NCBI RefSeq assembly: GCF_000504245.1
Contig: NZ_KI632509.1
Location: 248,001-312,000, forward strand
Direction of reading: 5' to 3'
Length of the DNA stretch: 64,000 nucleotides
Source: Haloechinothrix halophila YIM 93223
GTDB lineage: Bacteria > Actinomycetota > Actinomycetes > Mycobacteriales > Pseudonocardiaceae
The notes below the pieces were generated by a model, which had not been told where the DNA came from, made no database searches, and worked only from the letters and a program-made list of their open reading frames with translations. Positions 27,532-36,888 of this stretch are shown piece by piece (position 1 is the stretch's first letter; each line of letters opens with the position of its first letter). The position numbers and the translations under genes are program-made.

Positions 27532-27954
27532 CTACGCGGCGAATCCCCGCGCGGTGATGTCGGTCAGATCCTGCCCGCGCTCGTCACGCTTCTGCTTCGC
27601 ACGCACCGGGCGCGCCCGCAGCGCGAGCACGCACTGCCGAGCGGCATCGAGCACGAACAACGAAGCCAGCGTGCCGAGCGCGATGGTGGCCGAGATGACG
27701 TCGCCGTGATAGCGGGTCAGCGTGACCTCCCTGCCCTCGCTGACCGGCATCTGGATCTCGGTGATGCCGTACGGCCACAACCGGAACGCCAGCCACACCG
27801 CGACACCGGCCAGCGCCATCTCGGCGACAGCGATCAGCGCGCGCACCGGCTGGTTCAGCCGAGGTTCCTGTTGCGACGCCTGCGCATCCTGCTGCTCGGG
27901 CTCCGCGTTCGCCCCCAGCGCGCTGCTTTCGCTGCTGCTCGTCACGCTCACCAA
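27532..27954 (-). CDS. Two-helix membrane protein of unknown function
   Basis: A 140-residue protein with a disordered Ser/Gln/Glu-rich N-terminus (40 residues), two predicted helices (about 40-60 and 86-108) joined by a short extracytoplasmic loop ([17 protein letters not shown]), and a basic C-terminal tail. No family recognised. It is on the same strand as hemB and hemL. A GTG at the start is used and in-frame alternatives exist a few codons downstream. Confidence 0.55.
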   Translation of the reverse strand: MVSVTSSSESSALGANAEPEQQDAQASQQEPRLNQPVRALIAVAEMALAGVAVWLAFRLWPYGITEIQMPVSEGREVTLTRYHGDVISATIALGTLASLFVLDAARQCVLALRARPVRAKQKRDERGQDLTDITARGFAA

Positions 27955-28006
27955 ACCAGCCTCTCACACCTGGACATATCAGACCGCACCCAGCGTCGTC
28001 CGACCA

Positions 28007-28516
28007 TCACGCAGACAGCAGCTCACGCAGGGCCGTGCGCAGGGCCTGCCCGTCTCGTGCCCACGCAAGCACTACCGTGCCGTCGTCAAGGCGCAGCGGC
28101 AACTCGTCGTACTTCCTCGGTGGGGCGAGGCCACCGCCAAGGACCCGGGACCCTCGCGGCACGCCACCCGTCGTACCCGTTGTGCCACCGGCGCTTCCCA
28201 CGGCATCGGCGGCATCCTCCGCTTCGTCCTCTTCATCCGCGATGGCGGAGATGCGGTCGACCGGCAGCGTCTCCTCCCCCTGCCGCAGCAGATCGGGTGT
28301 CAGCCGGACGACGGCAAACCGCTTCCGGGCGTACACCCACATCGCCGTGAACCCGCTCAGCGCGAGCCCCGCGATGAGCCATACCGGATACAGCACCGGT
28401 CCTGGCGTGAGGACCTCGAACAGGATGCCCGCGACCGCGAAGCCAGGCCCGAACAGCAACGCCCACCAGCTCGCCGCCAGTTCCTCGTAGCGGACGTCAG
28501 TGGTGCCGATGGTCAC
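28007..28516 (-). CDS. Membrane protein, hypothetical (two N-terminal helices, cytoplasmic tail)
   Basis: A 169-residue protein with VRYEELAASWWALLFGPGFAVAG and PVWLIAGLALSGFTAMWVYARKRF as two helices, then RLTPDLLRQGEETLPVDRISAI and a glycine-rich linker before a short C-terminal fold. The pattern resembles actinobacterial DUF3093 proteins, but this is uncertain. The GTG start overlaps the stop of the upstream membrane gene (GTGA), so the two are cotranslated. Confidence 0.6.
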   Translation of the reverse strand: MTIGTTDVRYEELAASWWALLFGPGFAVAGILFEVLTPGPVLYPVWLIAGLALSGFTAMWVYARKRFAVVRLTPDLLRQGEETLPVDRISAIADEEDEAEDAADAVGSAGGTTGTTGGVPRGSRVLGGGLAPPRKYDELPLRLDDGTVVLAWARDGQALRTALRELLSA

Positions 28517-29142
28517 GAGTAGTCCTGCCAGCGCCTGCGAACCTTGGGCAGCGGCGGGAAGTAGCCGGAAACGTTCGGCAGGAACAGCAGCACCGCCGCG
28601 ATCACGGCCAGCCCGAGCGCGATCACGTGCAGCGGGTTGACGAACGCCGACGGCATGCCGACGACGAACACCAGCAGTAACGCGGCCAGCAGCAGCAACG
28701 CGGTACGGGCCGAGCGAGTGCCCTCCCGCACGCGGTAGGCGAACAGTCCAATCAGGCCGGCGATCATCAAGGAACCGACCAGCAACAGCCATAACAAGCC
28801 GGGCACGCCCGCCGCGACCTCGGAGTCGCTGATCCCCCGGTTGGCGATCGACTCGCCTGCGCGCTGGGCGGTCTGGTAGGCGTCAAGCAGTTCCTCGGTG
28901 ATCGCGCGCTGATTCGCCAGCATCAGCACGAACCCCGCGACCATTACGCCCGCAGCGAGCAGCCACAGCAGCACCGAGATCCGCACCAGCTGCGGCGGGT
29001 CGGCACGCTCGCGGCGGTCGGACGACAGTGGCGGCAAGCCCATCGCCGCGCGTTCGGCCTCGTCGACCGGGTAGTAGTCGTCATCGCGCGGCGAGGGGCC
29101 GTCCTCGTCGGGATCGTTGGGTCCGTACGGTCCTGTTGTCAT
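28513..29142 (-). CDS. Membrane protein, hypothetical (four helices)
   Basis: About 209 residues. An acidic, proline-rich cytoplasmic N-terminus (50 residues) precedes four predicted helices, with an extracytoplasmic loop between the first two (NQRAITEELLDAYQTAQRAG). It corresponds by position to the membrane protein next to hemB in mycobacteria (Rv0513). It starts immediately after the hemB stop. GTG at 29145 is an alternative start. Function unknown. Confidence 0.6.
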   Translation of the reverse strand: MTTGPYGPNDPDEDGPSPRDDDYYPVDEAERAAMGLPPLSSDRRERADPPQLVRISVLLWLLAAGVMVAGFVLMLANQRAITEELLDAYQTAQRAGESIANRGISDSEVAAGVPGLLWLLLVGSLMIAGLIGLFAYRVREGTRSARTALLLLAALLLVFVVGMPSAFVNPLHVIALGLAVIAAVLLFLPNVSGYFPPLPKVRRRWQDYS

Positions 29143-29145
29143 CAC

Positions 29146-30117
29146 TCAGTCCAGCCACGCAGCGGCCTCGGCCGCCCAGTACGTCAGCACCATGTCCGCG
29201 CCTGCGCGACAGATCGACGTCAGCATCTCGACGACGGTGCGCTCACGGTCCAGCCAGCCACGCTCCACGGCGGCCTCCACCATGGAGTACTCGCCGGAGA
29301 CGAGGTAGGCGGCGACCGGGACGTCGGAGATCTCCGACGCCGCCGACACGATGTCCAGATAGGACATCGCGGGCTTGACCATCACCGCATCAGCACCCTC
29401 GGCGAGATCGAGCTCGATCTCGCGGATCGCCTCGCGCGCGTTGGCCGGGTCCTGTTGGTAGGTCTTGCGGTCGCCCTTGAGCTGGGAGTTCACCGCCTCG
29501 CGGAACGGGCCGTAGAACGCGCTGGCGTACTTGGCGGCGTAGGCGAGGATCGCGACGTCGGAGTGCCCGGCGTCGTCCAGCTCGGCACGGATGGTGGCGA
29601 CCTGGCCGTCCATCATGCCGCTCGGGCCGAGCATGTGCGCGCCCGCTTCCGCCTGCGCGACGGCCATCTCGGCGTAGCGCGTGAGCGTGGCGTCGTTGTC
29701 CACCTTGCCCTCGGAATCCAGCACGCCGCAGTGGCCGTGATCGGTGAACTCGTCGAGACAGGTGTCGGCCATGATCACGGTGTCATCGCCCAGATCGGAG
29801 CGCAGATCGCGCAGCGAGACGTTGAGGACGCCGTCCGGGTCGCTACCAGCGGAGCCGGTGGCGTCGTGCGTGCGCGGAACGCCGAAGATCATGATGCCGC
29901 CGACGCCTGCGTTTACCGCCTCGGCCGCCGCCTTGCGCAGCGAATCGCGCGAGTGGTGCACCACGCCGGGCATGCTGCCGATCGGCTTCGGCTCGGACAG
30001 CCCCTCGGCGACGAACATCGGCAGGATCAGCTGTCGTGGTCGCACGGTCGTCTCGCGCACCAGCCGCCGCATCGCCGGTGTGCTCCGCAACCGCCGTGGT
30101 CGCTGTTCGGGAAACAC
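29146..30117 (-). CDS. hemB: Delta-aminolevulinic acid dehydratase (porphobilinogen synthase)
   Basis: Joins two 5-aminolevulinate molecules into porphobilinogen. The 323 residues include [10 protein letters not shown], the metal-site region [16 protein letters not shown] (two cysteines), [10 protein letters not shown], the first active-site lysine in [14 protein letters not shown] and the Schiff-base lysine in [14 protein letters not shown] near residue 245. The start is GTG. In mycobacteria hemD and hemB are adjacent, whereas here an LPXTG-type gene is inserted between them. Confidence 0.96.
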   Translation of the reverse strand: MFPEQRPRRLRSTPAMRRLVRETTVRPRQLILPMFVAEGLSEPKPIGSMPGVVHHSRDSLRKAAAEAVNAGVGGIMIFGVPRTHDATGSAGSDPDGVLNVSLRDLRSDLGDDTVIMADTCLDEFTDHGHCGVLDSEGKVDNDATLTRYAEMAVAQAEAGAHMLGPSGMMDGQVATIRAELDDAGHSDVAILAYAAKYASAFYGPFREAVNSQLKGDRKTYQQDPANAREAIREIELDLAEGADAVMVKPAMSYLDIVSAASEISDVPVAAYLVSGEYSMVEAAVERGWLDRERTVVEMLTSICRAGADMVLTYWAAEAAAWLD

Positions 30118-30193
30118 ACCGCCGACCGTACTCCGGGTGGCGTACGCAGCAACGTCGCGGGGTGCGGCACGGAGCGGGGTGGCCCCTGCCGGA

Positions 30194-30278
30194 GTTGATC
30201 AACTCCCTGCGCACTGTGACGAGCATAACCGGACAAACCGGACGTGAAATGGTCACACGGCGCAGGAAGTTGATCGAC
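30194..30278. repeat. Long inverted repeat, family B copy 2
   Basis: 27-bp arms (30194-30220 and 30252-30278; 23 of 27 pair) around a 31-bp loop. The arm begins GTTGATCAACT and contains CCTGCGC. It lies 20 bp downstream, on the minus strand side, of nothing but the hemB start, and 20 bp upstream of the sortase-motif gene stop codon in coordinate order. It is one of a pair bracketing that gene. Confidence 0.8.
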
Positions 30279-30297
30279 TTCGACTAGGGCGGTCCAG

Positions 30298-31770
30298 TCA
30301 GCGCTCCGGAGCCGTCTTGCGTCGGCGCATCCACCACGTCAGGCCAGCACCAACCGCGAGCAACCCCGCACCGGCAGCGGCGAGCCAGCGGATCGCGGCG
30401 TTAGCCCCCGTTTGCGGCAGGTCCCCGGCTGCCTGGTCCGGCGGCGCCGGTTTGTCATGATCGCCCCCTCCTGGCGCGCTTGGTTGCGTAGGCGGGTTCG
30501 ACGGCGGCGTCGACGGGTCGCTGGGTGACGGTGACGGACTGGGTGACGGTGACGGACTGGGTGACGGTGACGGACTGGGCGACGGTGACGGACTGGGCGA
30601 CGGGGTCGGCTCGGGTTCCGGGTCTGGGTCTGGATCGCCGTTGTCGATGTTGCTGGCACTGGTGCCGCCCAGGAAGGCGGTCTCCGTATTGCGATACGCG
30701 GTTTCGGTTCGCTGCGACGTCTTGGTGGTCTCGGCCGTCCGCGGATGCTGCGAGTCGAACTCGGCCTTCGTGACGTTCCGCTTCGGAGCCTTGGAGAAGT
30801 CCACGCCGCCTGCGCCTTGGTTGTACACCTTGCCGCCGTACTCCAGCTCGAACCACTCGATGCCCTCGCGGAGCGTCGTCATGTACTGCTGCCAGACCTC
30901 GTGCTTGCTCCAGTCGGCGTTCTCGCCCCGAAGCGGCCAGCGGGACACGTCGTTGCTGTTGATGATCTCCCGGAAGTCGGTCGCCTTCTTCGCGTCCTGC
31001 TGCCGGACCCACTCGGCCGCGATCCGGGAGGCGTACACCCGCCGCAGGTCGGCGTACTCCGGGTTGTTGTTCACCCGCTTCTCGACCTCGGGCATGATCC
31101 ACCGCCGCACCGACTCTTCGCTGAGCCGCTTCTCGGGCTCGGTCAGATCACACTCACGCGCGCCGGGTGCCTGCCAGTCGGTTTCCAGCCACTCGGCGTC
31201 GACACGCAGCGGGGCGTCGAGGATGTAGATGCCGCCGTTCTGCTCCCGGACCTTCGCGGGCTTTGGCTCGATCCAGAACCGCACCGTCGGGAAACAGGGG
31301 ATGCCGTCCCGCCGGGGCGCGGTGTCCCAGTAGAGCTGGGCTTCCTCCCGATTCTCCGGGTTGATCGCCTCGGCGAAGTCGTACTTCATCGCCAGATCGG
31401 CCTCAAGGAGGACGCGGCCCGCGTCGGTGCTGGCGAACGCGCTGTCCATGATCGTGTCCGGCTGGTCAGGGTTGAGGTTGACCCAGAACTTGTCCGGGGT
31501 CAGCGCGAGCCACGTGAAGAAGGCGTCGGACGCGAGTTGCAGCTTCTTCTGCCCGCCATAGCCGGGTTTCGCGTCCGGATCGGGGACGTAGTCGGCCTGG
31601 AACGAGTAGTCGATCCCCTTGCCCTTGTGCGGGTTGCCGACGTACTGGAGTTCGAGCGTGGTGAAGTCGATGCCACCGGGGCCACGCCCGAACGCGCCAC
31701 CGGAGTACATCCGCTGGAGTTGCTTGGCTTTGGTTCTAACGACGTCAACCGCACAGCGGCGCGGTGACAC
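30298..31770 (-). CDS. LPXTG-motif surface protein lacking a visible signal peptide
   Basis: A 490-residue protein whose C-terminus is a complete sortase signal: LPQTG, a hydrophobic helix (IRWLAAAGAGLLAVGAGLTWW) and a basic tail MRRRK. Before it lies a Pro-Ser wall-spanning repeat of about 30 residues and an acidic linker. The N-terminal 330 residues are a soluble, unrecognised domain (e.g. YVGNPHKGKGIDYSFQADY). No N-terminal hydrophobic stretch exists. The open frame upstream of the GTG extends only 15 codons to a TAA within family B copy 3. The gene looks truncated at its 5' end, or exported by a non-Sec route, or a pseudogene. Function unknown. Confidence 0.7.
   Translation of the reverse strand: MSPRRCAVDVVRTKAKQLQRMYSGGAFGRGPGGIDFTTLELQYVGNPHKGKGIDYSFQADYVPDPDAKPGYGGQKKLQLASDAFFTWLALTPDKFWVNLNPDQPDTIMDSAFASTDAGRVLLEADLAMKYDFAEAINPENREEAQLYWDTAPRRDGIPCFPTVRFWIEPKPAKVREQNGGIYILDAPLRVDAEWLETDWQAPGARECDLTEPEKRLSEESVRRWIMPEVEKRVNNNPEYADLRRVYASRIAAEWVRQQDAKKATDFREIINSNDVSRWPLRGENADWSKHEVWQQYMTTLREGIEWFELEYGGKVYNQGAGGVDFSKAPKRNVTKAEFDSQHPRTAETTKTSQRTETAYRNTETAFLGGTSASNIDNGDPDPDPEPEPTPSPSPSPSPSPSPSPSPSPSPSPSPSPSDPSTPPSNPPTQPSAPGGGDHDKPAPPDQAAGDLPQTGANAAIRWLAAAGAGLLAVGAGLTWWMRRRKTAPER
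30521..30604. repeat. 18-bp repeats encoding the Pro-Ser stalk
   Basis: Four full units of CTGGGTGACGGTGACGGA-type sequence (30521, 30539, 30557 and 30575) plus a partial one. On the minus strand each codes for three Ser-Pro pairs, forming the flexible stalk before the sortase motif of the surface protein. Copy number may vary between strains. Confidence 0.9.
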
Positions 31771-31801
31771 GGTGAAAGACGCATTCCCTGCGCCTACCCC
31801 G

Positions 31802-31894
31802 CGAAGTCGATCAACTTACCCTGGGCTGCGACCATCTAAACCGAACATAACAGACACAGTTTGGTCGCGAGGCAGGGTAAGTTGATCGACTTCG
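31802..31894. repeat. Long inverted repeat, family B copy 3
   Basis: 33-bp arms (31802-31834 and 31862-31894; 29 of 33 pair) around a 27-bp loop. The arm begins CGAAGTCGATCAACTTACCC and ends GCGACCA. It fills the gap between the cobA/hemD stop codon (31917) and the truncated 5' end of the LPXTG-type gene. Its outer end is the same as that of copy 2 (GATCGACTTCGAC). Confidence 0.85.
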
Positions 31895-31916
31895 ACGCCC
31901 TGCGCGCTCGTCGCCG

Positions 31917-33458
31917 TCAGGACGACGACGAGCGGCGCTGGCGCTTGGCCTTACGGGGTGGCGGCAGCGCACCCTCGGCGCGCAGCTTCGCCGCGTGCGC
32001 GGCCAGCTCGTCGACCAGCACGGTGACCAGCGGCTTCGAGGCGTGGACGTCGACCCGCAGGCCGAACTCGGTCGCCGTCTCGGCCGTCTTCGGGCCGATG
32101 CAGGCCACCAGCGTGCGGGCGTGCGGCTTACCGGCGATACCGACCAGGTTGCGCACGGTCGACGCCGAGGTGAAGCACACCGCGTCGAAGCCACCCGTCT
32201 TGATCATCTCGCGAGTCTCGGCTGGCGGCGGCGATGCGCGCACGGTGCGGTACGCCGTGACGTCGTCGACCTCCCAGCCGCGCTCGGCAAGTCCCGCGGA
32301 CAGCGTCTCGGTGGCGATGTCGGCGCGCGGCAGCAGCACCCGGTTGACCGGGTCGAGGATGTCGTCGAACGGCGCGAACTCCGCGAGCAGGCCCTCGCTG
32401 GACTGCTCACCCTCCGGCACCAGCTCCGGCTCGATGCCGAACCCACGTACCTTCGCGGCGGTCGCCTCACCGACGCAGGCGATCTTGACGCCGGAGAACG
32501 CGCGGGCGTCGAGACCGAACTCGGTGAACTTCTCCCACACCGCTCGGACGGCGTTCGCCGAGGTGAACACCACCCACTGGTAGCGGCCGTCGACCAGGCC
32601 CTTCACCGAGCGCTCCATCTGCGCGGGGCTGCGCGGCGGCTCGACGGAGATCGTCGGGACCTCGTGCGAGGTGGCGCCGTGGCTCTCCAGCCGCTCCGCC
32701 ATCGCACCAGCCTGCTCCTTGGTACGCGGCACGAGCACCTTCCAGCCATACAGCGCGCGGGACTCCCACCAAGACAGCTTCGCGCGGTCGCCGACGGCGT
32801 CGCCGATGGTGATGACCAGCGGGCCGACCGCTTCACCGACGTCCGCGGCCATGGTCGACAGCGTGGTGTCGATGGTGCGCTGGGTGTTGATGGTGCCGTT
32901 GCTGGTGACCGCGACCGGGGTGTCCGGCTTGCGGCCGTGCTCGACCAGCTGGGAGGCAGCCTCGGCGAGGTGCGCCGACGTGCCGCTGAGCACCAGCGGG
33001 CCAGGCGTGGCAGCGAGACCGGCCCAGTCCACCTCGGCGTGCAGGTCAACCTCGGTGTGCTCGCCGCCGAGCGCGATCCCGGCGTAGGCGGGCACGGCGA
33101 CGCCGGGCGAGACGGCGGGCACGATGTCGAACACCGCCGGTGTCTTGGCGACCTCGTTGGCCTCCGCGACGACGGCGGGGCGGGTCAGCGGGTCGCCCGA
33201 GATCAGCCGCAGCACGAGCCTGCCGGACTCGGCGGCGTCGGCCAGGTCCTTGGCGACCTCGCTCGACTCGCCGACGGCTGGCCGCACCTCCGCCTCGTCA
33301 CCCGCGAGCGCGAGCACGGTCGAAGGCACATCGGGGTCGGTCACAATGAGGTCGGCCTTACCGAGTAGCTCCGTTGCCCGCGCCGTGATCAGGCCGACGT
33401 CGCCTGGGCCGGAACCGACGAAGACGACTCGCCCGGTTGAAGTCCGTGCGGGGGTCAT
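31917..33458 (-). CDS. hemD: Bifunctional uroporphyrinogen-III C-methyltransferase / uroporphyrinogen-III synthase
   Basis: A 513-residue fusion. The N-terminal half (about residues 8-245) is a tetrapyrrole methylase fold with VVFVGSGPGDVGLITARATELL and VPAVSPGVAVPAYAGI. The C-terminal half (about 250-490) is a HemD fold with GWKVLVPRTKEQAG and WVVFTSANAVRAV. It ends in a basic, serine-rich tail. HemD closes the tetrapyrrole ring, and the methylase half would start the siroheme/cobalamin branch if active, though its consensus looks loose. It follows hemC after a 189-bp gap. Start ATG. Confidence 0.9.
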   Translation of the reverse strand: MTPARTSTGRVVFVGSGPGDVGLITARATELLGKADLIVTDPDVPSTVLALAGDEAEVRPAVGESSEVAKDLADAAESGRLVLRLISGDPLTRPAVVAEANEVAKTPAVFDIVPAVSPGVAVPAYAGIALGGEHTEVDLHAEVDWAGLAATPGPLVLSGTSAHLAEAASQLVEHGRKPDTPVAVTSNGTINTQRTIDTTLSTMAADVGEAVGPLVITIGDAVGDRAKLSWWESRALYGWKVLVPRTKEQAGAMAERLESHGATSHEVPTISVEPPRSPAQMERSVKGLVDGRYQWVVFTSANAVRAVWEKFTEFGLDARAFSGVKIACVGEATAAKVRGFGIEPELVPEGEQSSEGLLAEFAPFDDILDPVNRVLLPRADIATETLSAGLAERGWEVDDVTAYRTVRASPPPAETREMIKTGGFDAVCFTSASTVRNLVGIAGKPHARTLVACIGPKTAETATEFGLRVDVHASKPLVTVLVDELAAHAAKLRAEGALPPPRKAKRQRRSSSS

Positions 33459-33647
33459 GTTCTGCGTTCTCCTCTGTCGTTCTCGCGGGTTTTCGCTATG
33501 GGAGTTGTGGTGCGCCGCGACGTCTCGCTCACCGAGAAGTGTCGCGCCGCACGGTGTCGTGCACGGCGACCCCGCCTCGCCAGTGGCAACAGCGGCACAT
33601 GCCGCGACTGCCGCTCACGAGGCGGTGGCCACCTGGCCCAGCGGGGG
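33459..33647. other. Unusually long hemC-cobA/hemD spacer
   Basis: In an otherwise tightly packed rex-hemA-hemC-hemD operon this 189-bp gap has no recognised gene. It includes GGCCCAGG/CCTGGGCC-like complementary stretches at the hemC end and a GAGGAG ribosome-binding site for cobA/hemD at the other. A 25-codon frame on the minus strand (33455-33532) ends overlapping the cobA/hemD ATG, but coding evidence is lacking. Confidence 0.35.
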
Positions 33648-34613
33648 TCAGGCCCCTGGGCCGGAAGGGGCGGACGCGCCGAGATCGAGTAACTCGACCG
33701 CCAGATCGCGGCCAAGCGACTCGGCATCGGCCAGCTCGCCGGTAGCCGACGCCCGCACCATGTCGACCGCGCCGGAGGACGTCTCCGTCGCCGCGACGCC
33801 GCGCAGCGACAGCCGCTCGACGACTGACCCGTCATCGGCGAGGTCCTCGACGACATCGGCCAGCGCGCCGACCGGCGCGCTGCAGCCCGCCTCGAGCCTG
33901 GCGAGCACCGCCCGCTCAGCCGTCACGGCGGCCCTGGTCGCCTTGTCGTCCACAGTGGATGCGAGCAGATGTTCGATGTCGACGTCGTCCGCGCGGCATT
34001 CCACCGCGAGCGCACCCTGCGCCGGGGCGGGCAGCATCTGGATCGGGTCGATCGTCTCGGTGATCTCGTCCAGCCTGCCGACCCGAGCCAGCCCAGCGCG
34101 GGCGAGCACGACGCCGTCAAGCTCGCCGTCGAACACCTTGCGCATCCTGGTGTCGATGTTGCCCCTGATGCCGACAACCTCGAGGCCGAGGCCCAGCGCA
34201 CGGAGCTGCGCCGCCCTGCGCGGCGAGCCGGTGCCGATCACGGATCCGGGCGGCAACTCGCCGAGCGCGAGGCCGTCACGAGCGATCAGCGCGTCGCGCG
34301 GGTCCTCCCGCTCCGGCACGCCCGCGATAACGAGGCCGGGCTCCGGAGTGGTCGGCAGGTCCTTGTACGAGTGCACCGCGACGTCGATCTCACCGGACGC
34401 GAGCGCTTCCCGCAGCGCCGACGTGAACACGCCGACGCCGATCTCGGCGATCGGCGCACTGGAACGGTCACCGGGCGTCGAGATCGTGACGATCTCCACC
34501 TGCTGCCCGCTGCGCTCGATGCGCTCGGCGATGGCCGACGTCTGCGCGAGCGCGAGCCCGCTGCCTCGGGTGCCGATCCTGATCGTCTTAGTCACCGTGG
34601 GAACAGCCCTCAC
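33648..34613 (-). CDS. hemC: Hydroxymethylbilane synthase (porphobilinogen deaminase)
   Basis: Polymerises four porphobilinogens into hydroxymethylbilane. The 321 residues show [14 protein letters not shown] at the start, VHSYKDLPT (catalytic Asp region), [12 protein letters not shown] and GIRGNIDTR for substrate binding, and the dipyrromethane cofactor cysteine in [11 protein letters not shown] near residue 245. The GTG at 34613 overlaps the hemA stop (GTGA). A second GTG six codons later is an alternative. Confidence 0.96.
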   Translation of the reverse strand: MRAVPTVTKTIRIGTRGSGLALAQTSAIAERIERSGQQVEIVTISTPGDRSSAPIAEIGVGVFTSALREALASGEIDVAVHSYKDLPTTPEPGLVIAGVPEREDPRDALIARDGLALGELPPGSVIGTGSPRRAAQLRALGLGLEVVGIRGNIDTRMRKVFDGELDGVVLARAGLARVGRLDEITETIDPIQMLPAPAQGALAVECRADDVDIEHLLASTVDDKATRAAVTAERAVLARLEAGCSAPVGALADVVEDLADDGSVVERLSLRGVAATETSSGAVDMVRASATGELADAESLGRDLAVELLDLGASAPSGPGA

Positions 34614-35947
34614 TGGGTTTCACCATCCGTGTCGATCTGGTCGTGCTTCGGGGTGTGCGCGGCTGGCTTCGACACCGCGACCGGCGCTGCCGGGTCGAGC
34701 CCGAACAGTTCCCGCAGCGCATCGGCGTAGTCGGTGGACTCTGGACTGGCCGCGAGCTGCTTGACCCGCACGGTCGGGGTGTGCAGCAGCTTGTCGACGA
34801 CGCGGCGCACGGTCTTGCCGACCTCGTCGCGCACATCGCTGTCGAGTTCCGGCATCCGCCGGTGCAGCCGCAGCAGTTCGGCGTCGACCACTTCGGCCGC
34901 CTGCTTGCGCAGCGCGGCGACGGTCGGCGTCACCTCGGCGCTGCGCTGGCCCGCCAGGTACTCCCGCACCTCATCCAGCACGATGCCGGACGCCCGCGCG
35001 GTCTGCTTGGCGGTGTCCGACGTCGCGCTCGTGTCCATCCTGCGGCGCACCGACTCGAGGTCGACGATCCGCACGTCGTCGAAGTCGTCGATGGCCGGTG
35101 CGACGTCGCGCGGCAGCCCGAGGTCGCAGACGACGAGCGGACGGCCCTGCCTCGGCAGCACGTGCTCCGTCGAGACCACGACGTCCTGCGCGCCGGTGCA
35201 GGCCACCGCGAGGTCGGCGTCGGCGAGCGCGGTGGCGAGATCGGCCATCTCGACGGCCCGCGCGTCGCCACCCGTCTCGGTGATGTTCGCGGCGAGCCTC
35301 TCGGCGTTCTCCAGCGTGCGGTTGGCGACAACGATCCGGCCAATACCGGCCTTGCGCAGCTGCGACGCCGCCAGCGCTCCCATCGAGCCAGCGCCGACGA
35401 TCACCGCGGTGCGGCCTTCGATGTCACCCGCGTCGGCGAGCGCCTCGGATACCACCGACGCCCCGAGCGAGCCGAGTCCCGTCTCGGTGTGCACCCGCTT
35501 GCCGACCCGCAACGTGGTCTGCACCAGCCCGTGCAGCGCGCTGCCGACGGTGCCCGCGTCACGGGCGTCGGCGTACGCGGCGCGCACCTGGCCGAGGATC
35601 TGCGTCTCACCGAGCACCATCGAGTCGAGCCCGGACGCCACCGAGAAGATGTGCTCCACCGCGGCGGCGGCGTAGTGCACGTAGAGGTTGTCGTAGAGCG
35701 CTGTCGGCTCGACGCCAGCCTTGTCGGCAAGCACCCTCGACACCGATGTCAGGCCGCCGTGGAATGCCTCGACGATCGCGTAGACCTCGATGCGGTTGCA
35801 CGTCGACAGCAGCATGACCTCGGCGATGTCCGGCGACTGCTGCAACTCGTGCAGGACTTTCGGCAGGTCGGCCTGAGTGACGGCGACCTGCTCAAGGGTG
35901 TCGAGGTCCGCTGTACGGTGCGAGAGCCCCACGACGAGCACGTTCAT
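34610..35947 (-). CDS. hemA: Glutamyl-tRNA reductase
   Basis: First committed enzyme of C5 tetrapyrrole synthesis, reducing glutamyl-tRNA to glutamate-1-semialdehyde. The 445 residues contain [14 protein letters not shown], the catalytic cysteine in [13 protein letters not shown] (Cys50), [13 protein letters not shown], and the NADPH-binding [16 protein letters not shown] near residue 180, followed by a helical dimerisation domain. The ATG directly follows the rex stop (TGAATG). It probably shares Rex control with rex, as the rex-hemACD operon does in Streptomyces. Confidence 0.97.
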   Translation of the reverse strand: MNVLVVGLSHRTADLDTLEQVAVTQADLPKVLHELQQSPDIAEVMLLSTCNRIEVYAIVEAFHGGLTSVSRVLADKAGVEPTALYDNLYVHYAAAAVEHIFSVASGLDSMVLGETQILGQVRAAYADARDAGTVGSALHGLVQTTLRVGKRVHTETGLGSLGASVVSEALADAGDIEGRTAVIVGAGSMGALAASQLRKAGIGRIVVANRTLENAERLAANITETGGDARAVEMADLATALADADLAVACTGAQDVVVSTEHVLPRQGRPLVVCDLGLPRDVAPAIDDFDDVRIVDLESVRRRMDTSATSDTAKQTARASGIVLDEVREYLAGQRSAEVTPTVAALRKQAAEVVDAELLRLHRRMPELDSDVRDEVGKTVRRVVDKLLHTPTVRVKQLAASPESTDYADALRELFGLDPAAPVAVSKPAAHTPKHDQIDTDGETQ

Positions 35948-36775
35948 TCAGACCACCTCACCATTCGAGGATGCGCGCGCCGCCGCTGCCCGTCGACTCG
36001 CACGTTGCTCGGCGTTGCGAGCGACGTGGAAAGACAGGATTTGCAGCTCGATCGCGAGGTCGACCTTTCGGACCTCGACGTGCTCCGGGACCTGGAGTAC
36101 GACCGGCGCGAAGTTCAGCACGCAGTGCACGCCGCCATCGACGAGGCGGTCGCACACCGCCTGCGCAGCGGTGGGCGGCGTCGCGATCACACCGATGGCG
36201 ATCTTGCGCTTGGCGCAGATGTCGGGGATGTCGTCGATGTGGTTGACCGGGAGGCCCCCGACTGGGATGCCGATCAAGTCGGGATCGACGTCGAACAGCG
36301 CCTCGACCGGGAAACCCCTGCCAGGGAAGCCGCCGTAGTTGGCGAGCGCGTGGCCGAGGTTACCGATGCCGACGACGGCGACCTTCTGTTGTCCCGTCAG
36401 CCCGAGCACCCGCTCGATCTCGCTGGTCAGGACATCGACCTCGTAGCCGACGCCGCGCGTGCCGTAGGTGCCGATGTAGGAGAGGTCCTTGCGCAACTTC
36501 GCCGAGTTGACCCCGGCGGCGGTGGCGAGTTCTTCGCTGGAGACGGTGACCGCACCCTGCTCTGCCATGCCGGACAGCACCCGCAGGTAGACGGCGAGCC
36601 GCGCGACAGCCGCTTCGGGAATCGCCCGCGCCTTGTCCGTTGCCATGGGCACCTTGCGCCCGTTCACCGAGCCAGTGACTGGCTCGCTGACTGCCGAGGG
36701 GTCCTGGTCCCGCACGGCGGGCAGCTCGGTGGTCGGCGCCGAGTCGTCGCCGCCATCACGCTGTACCCGTGCCAC
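35948..36775 (-). CDS. rex: Redox-sensing transcriptional repressor Rex
   Basis: Senses the NADH/NAD+ ratio and represses respiratory genes when NADH is low. The 275 residues start with a variable acidic leader of about 45 residues, then the winged-helix domain (IPEAAVARLAVYLRVL...SSEELATAAGVNSAKLRKDLSYIG), the Rossmann NADH site VAVVGIGNLGHALANYGGF near residue 125, and the swapped C-terminal helix. The GTG at 36775 has AAGGAG six bases upstream, which decides the start. Targets visible here are nuo and rex itself. Confidence 0.95.
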   Translation of the reverse strand: MARVQRDGGDDSAPTTELPAVRDQDPSAVSEPVTGSVNGRKVPMATDKARAIPEAAVARLAVYLRVLSGMAEQGAVTVSSEELATAAGVNSAKLRKDLSYIGTYGTRGVGYEVDVLTSEIERVLGLTGQQKVAVVGIGNLGHALANYGGFPGRGFPVEALFDVDPDLIGIPVGGLPVNHIDDIPDICAKRKIAIGVIATPPTAAQAVCDRLVDGGVHCVLNFAPVVLQVPEHVEVRKVDLAIELQILSFHVARNAEQRASRRAAAARASSNGEVV

Positions 36776-36876
36776 CTGCTCTCCTTGCTGACCGATTTGT
36801 CCGCGCACGCGACTGTGGGACAACCCCTGCGAGAAATGCAAAAATTGCGGAGGAAGCGCCGCGCGCGGCACAAGGT

Positions 36877-36888
36877 GTAGGTACCTAC
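36877..36888. promoter_or_regulatory. 12-bp perfect palindrome at the rex promoter
   Basis: GTAGGTACCTAC overlaps the predicted -10 region of rex. It could be an additional operator for a dimeric regulator. A chance palindrome of this length is unlikely but possible. Confidence 0.3.

Noticed and set aside
33498-33692. 64-codon plus-strand ORF between hemC and cobA/hemD
   Set aside because: Overlaps hemC antisense, has no ribosome-binding site and resembles no known protein.
34643-36880. 745-codon plus-strand open frame
   Set aside because: Antisense to hemA and rex, which have full motifs and proper starts; composition is that of a shadow frame.
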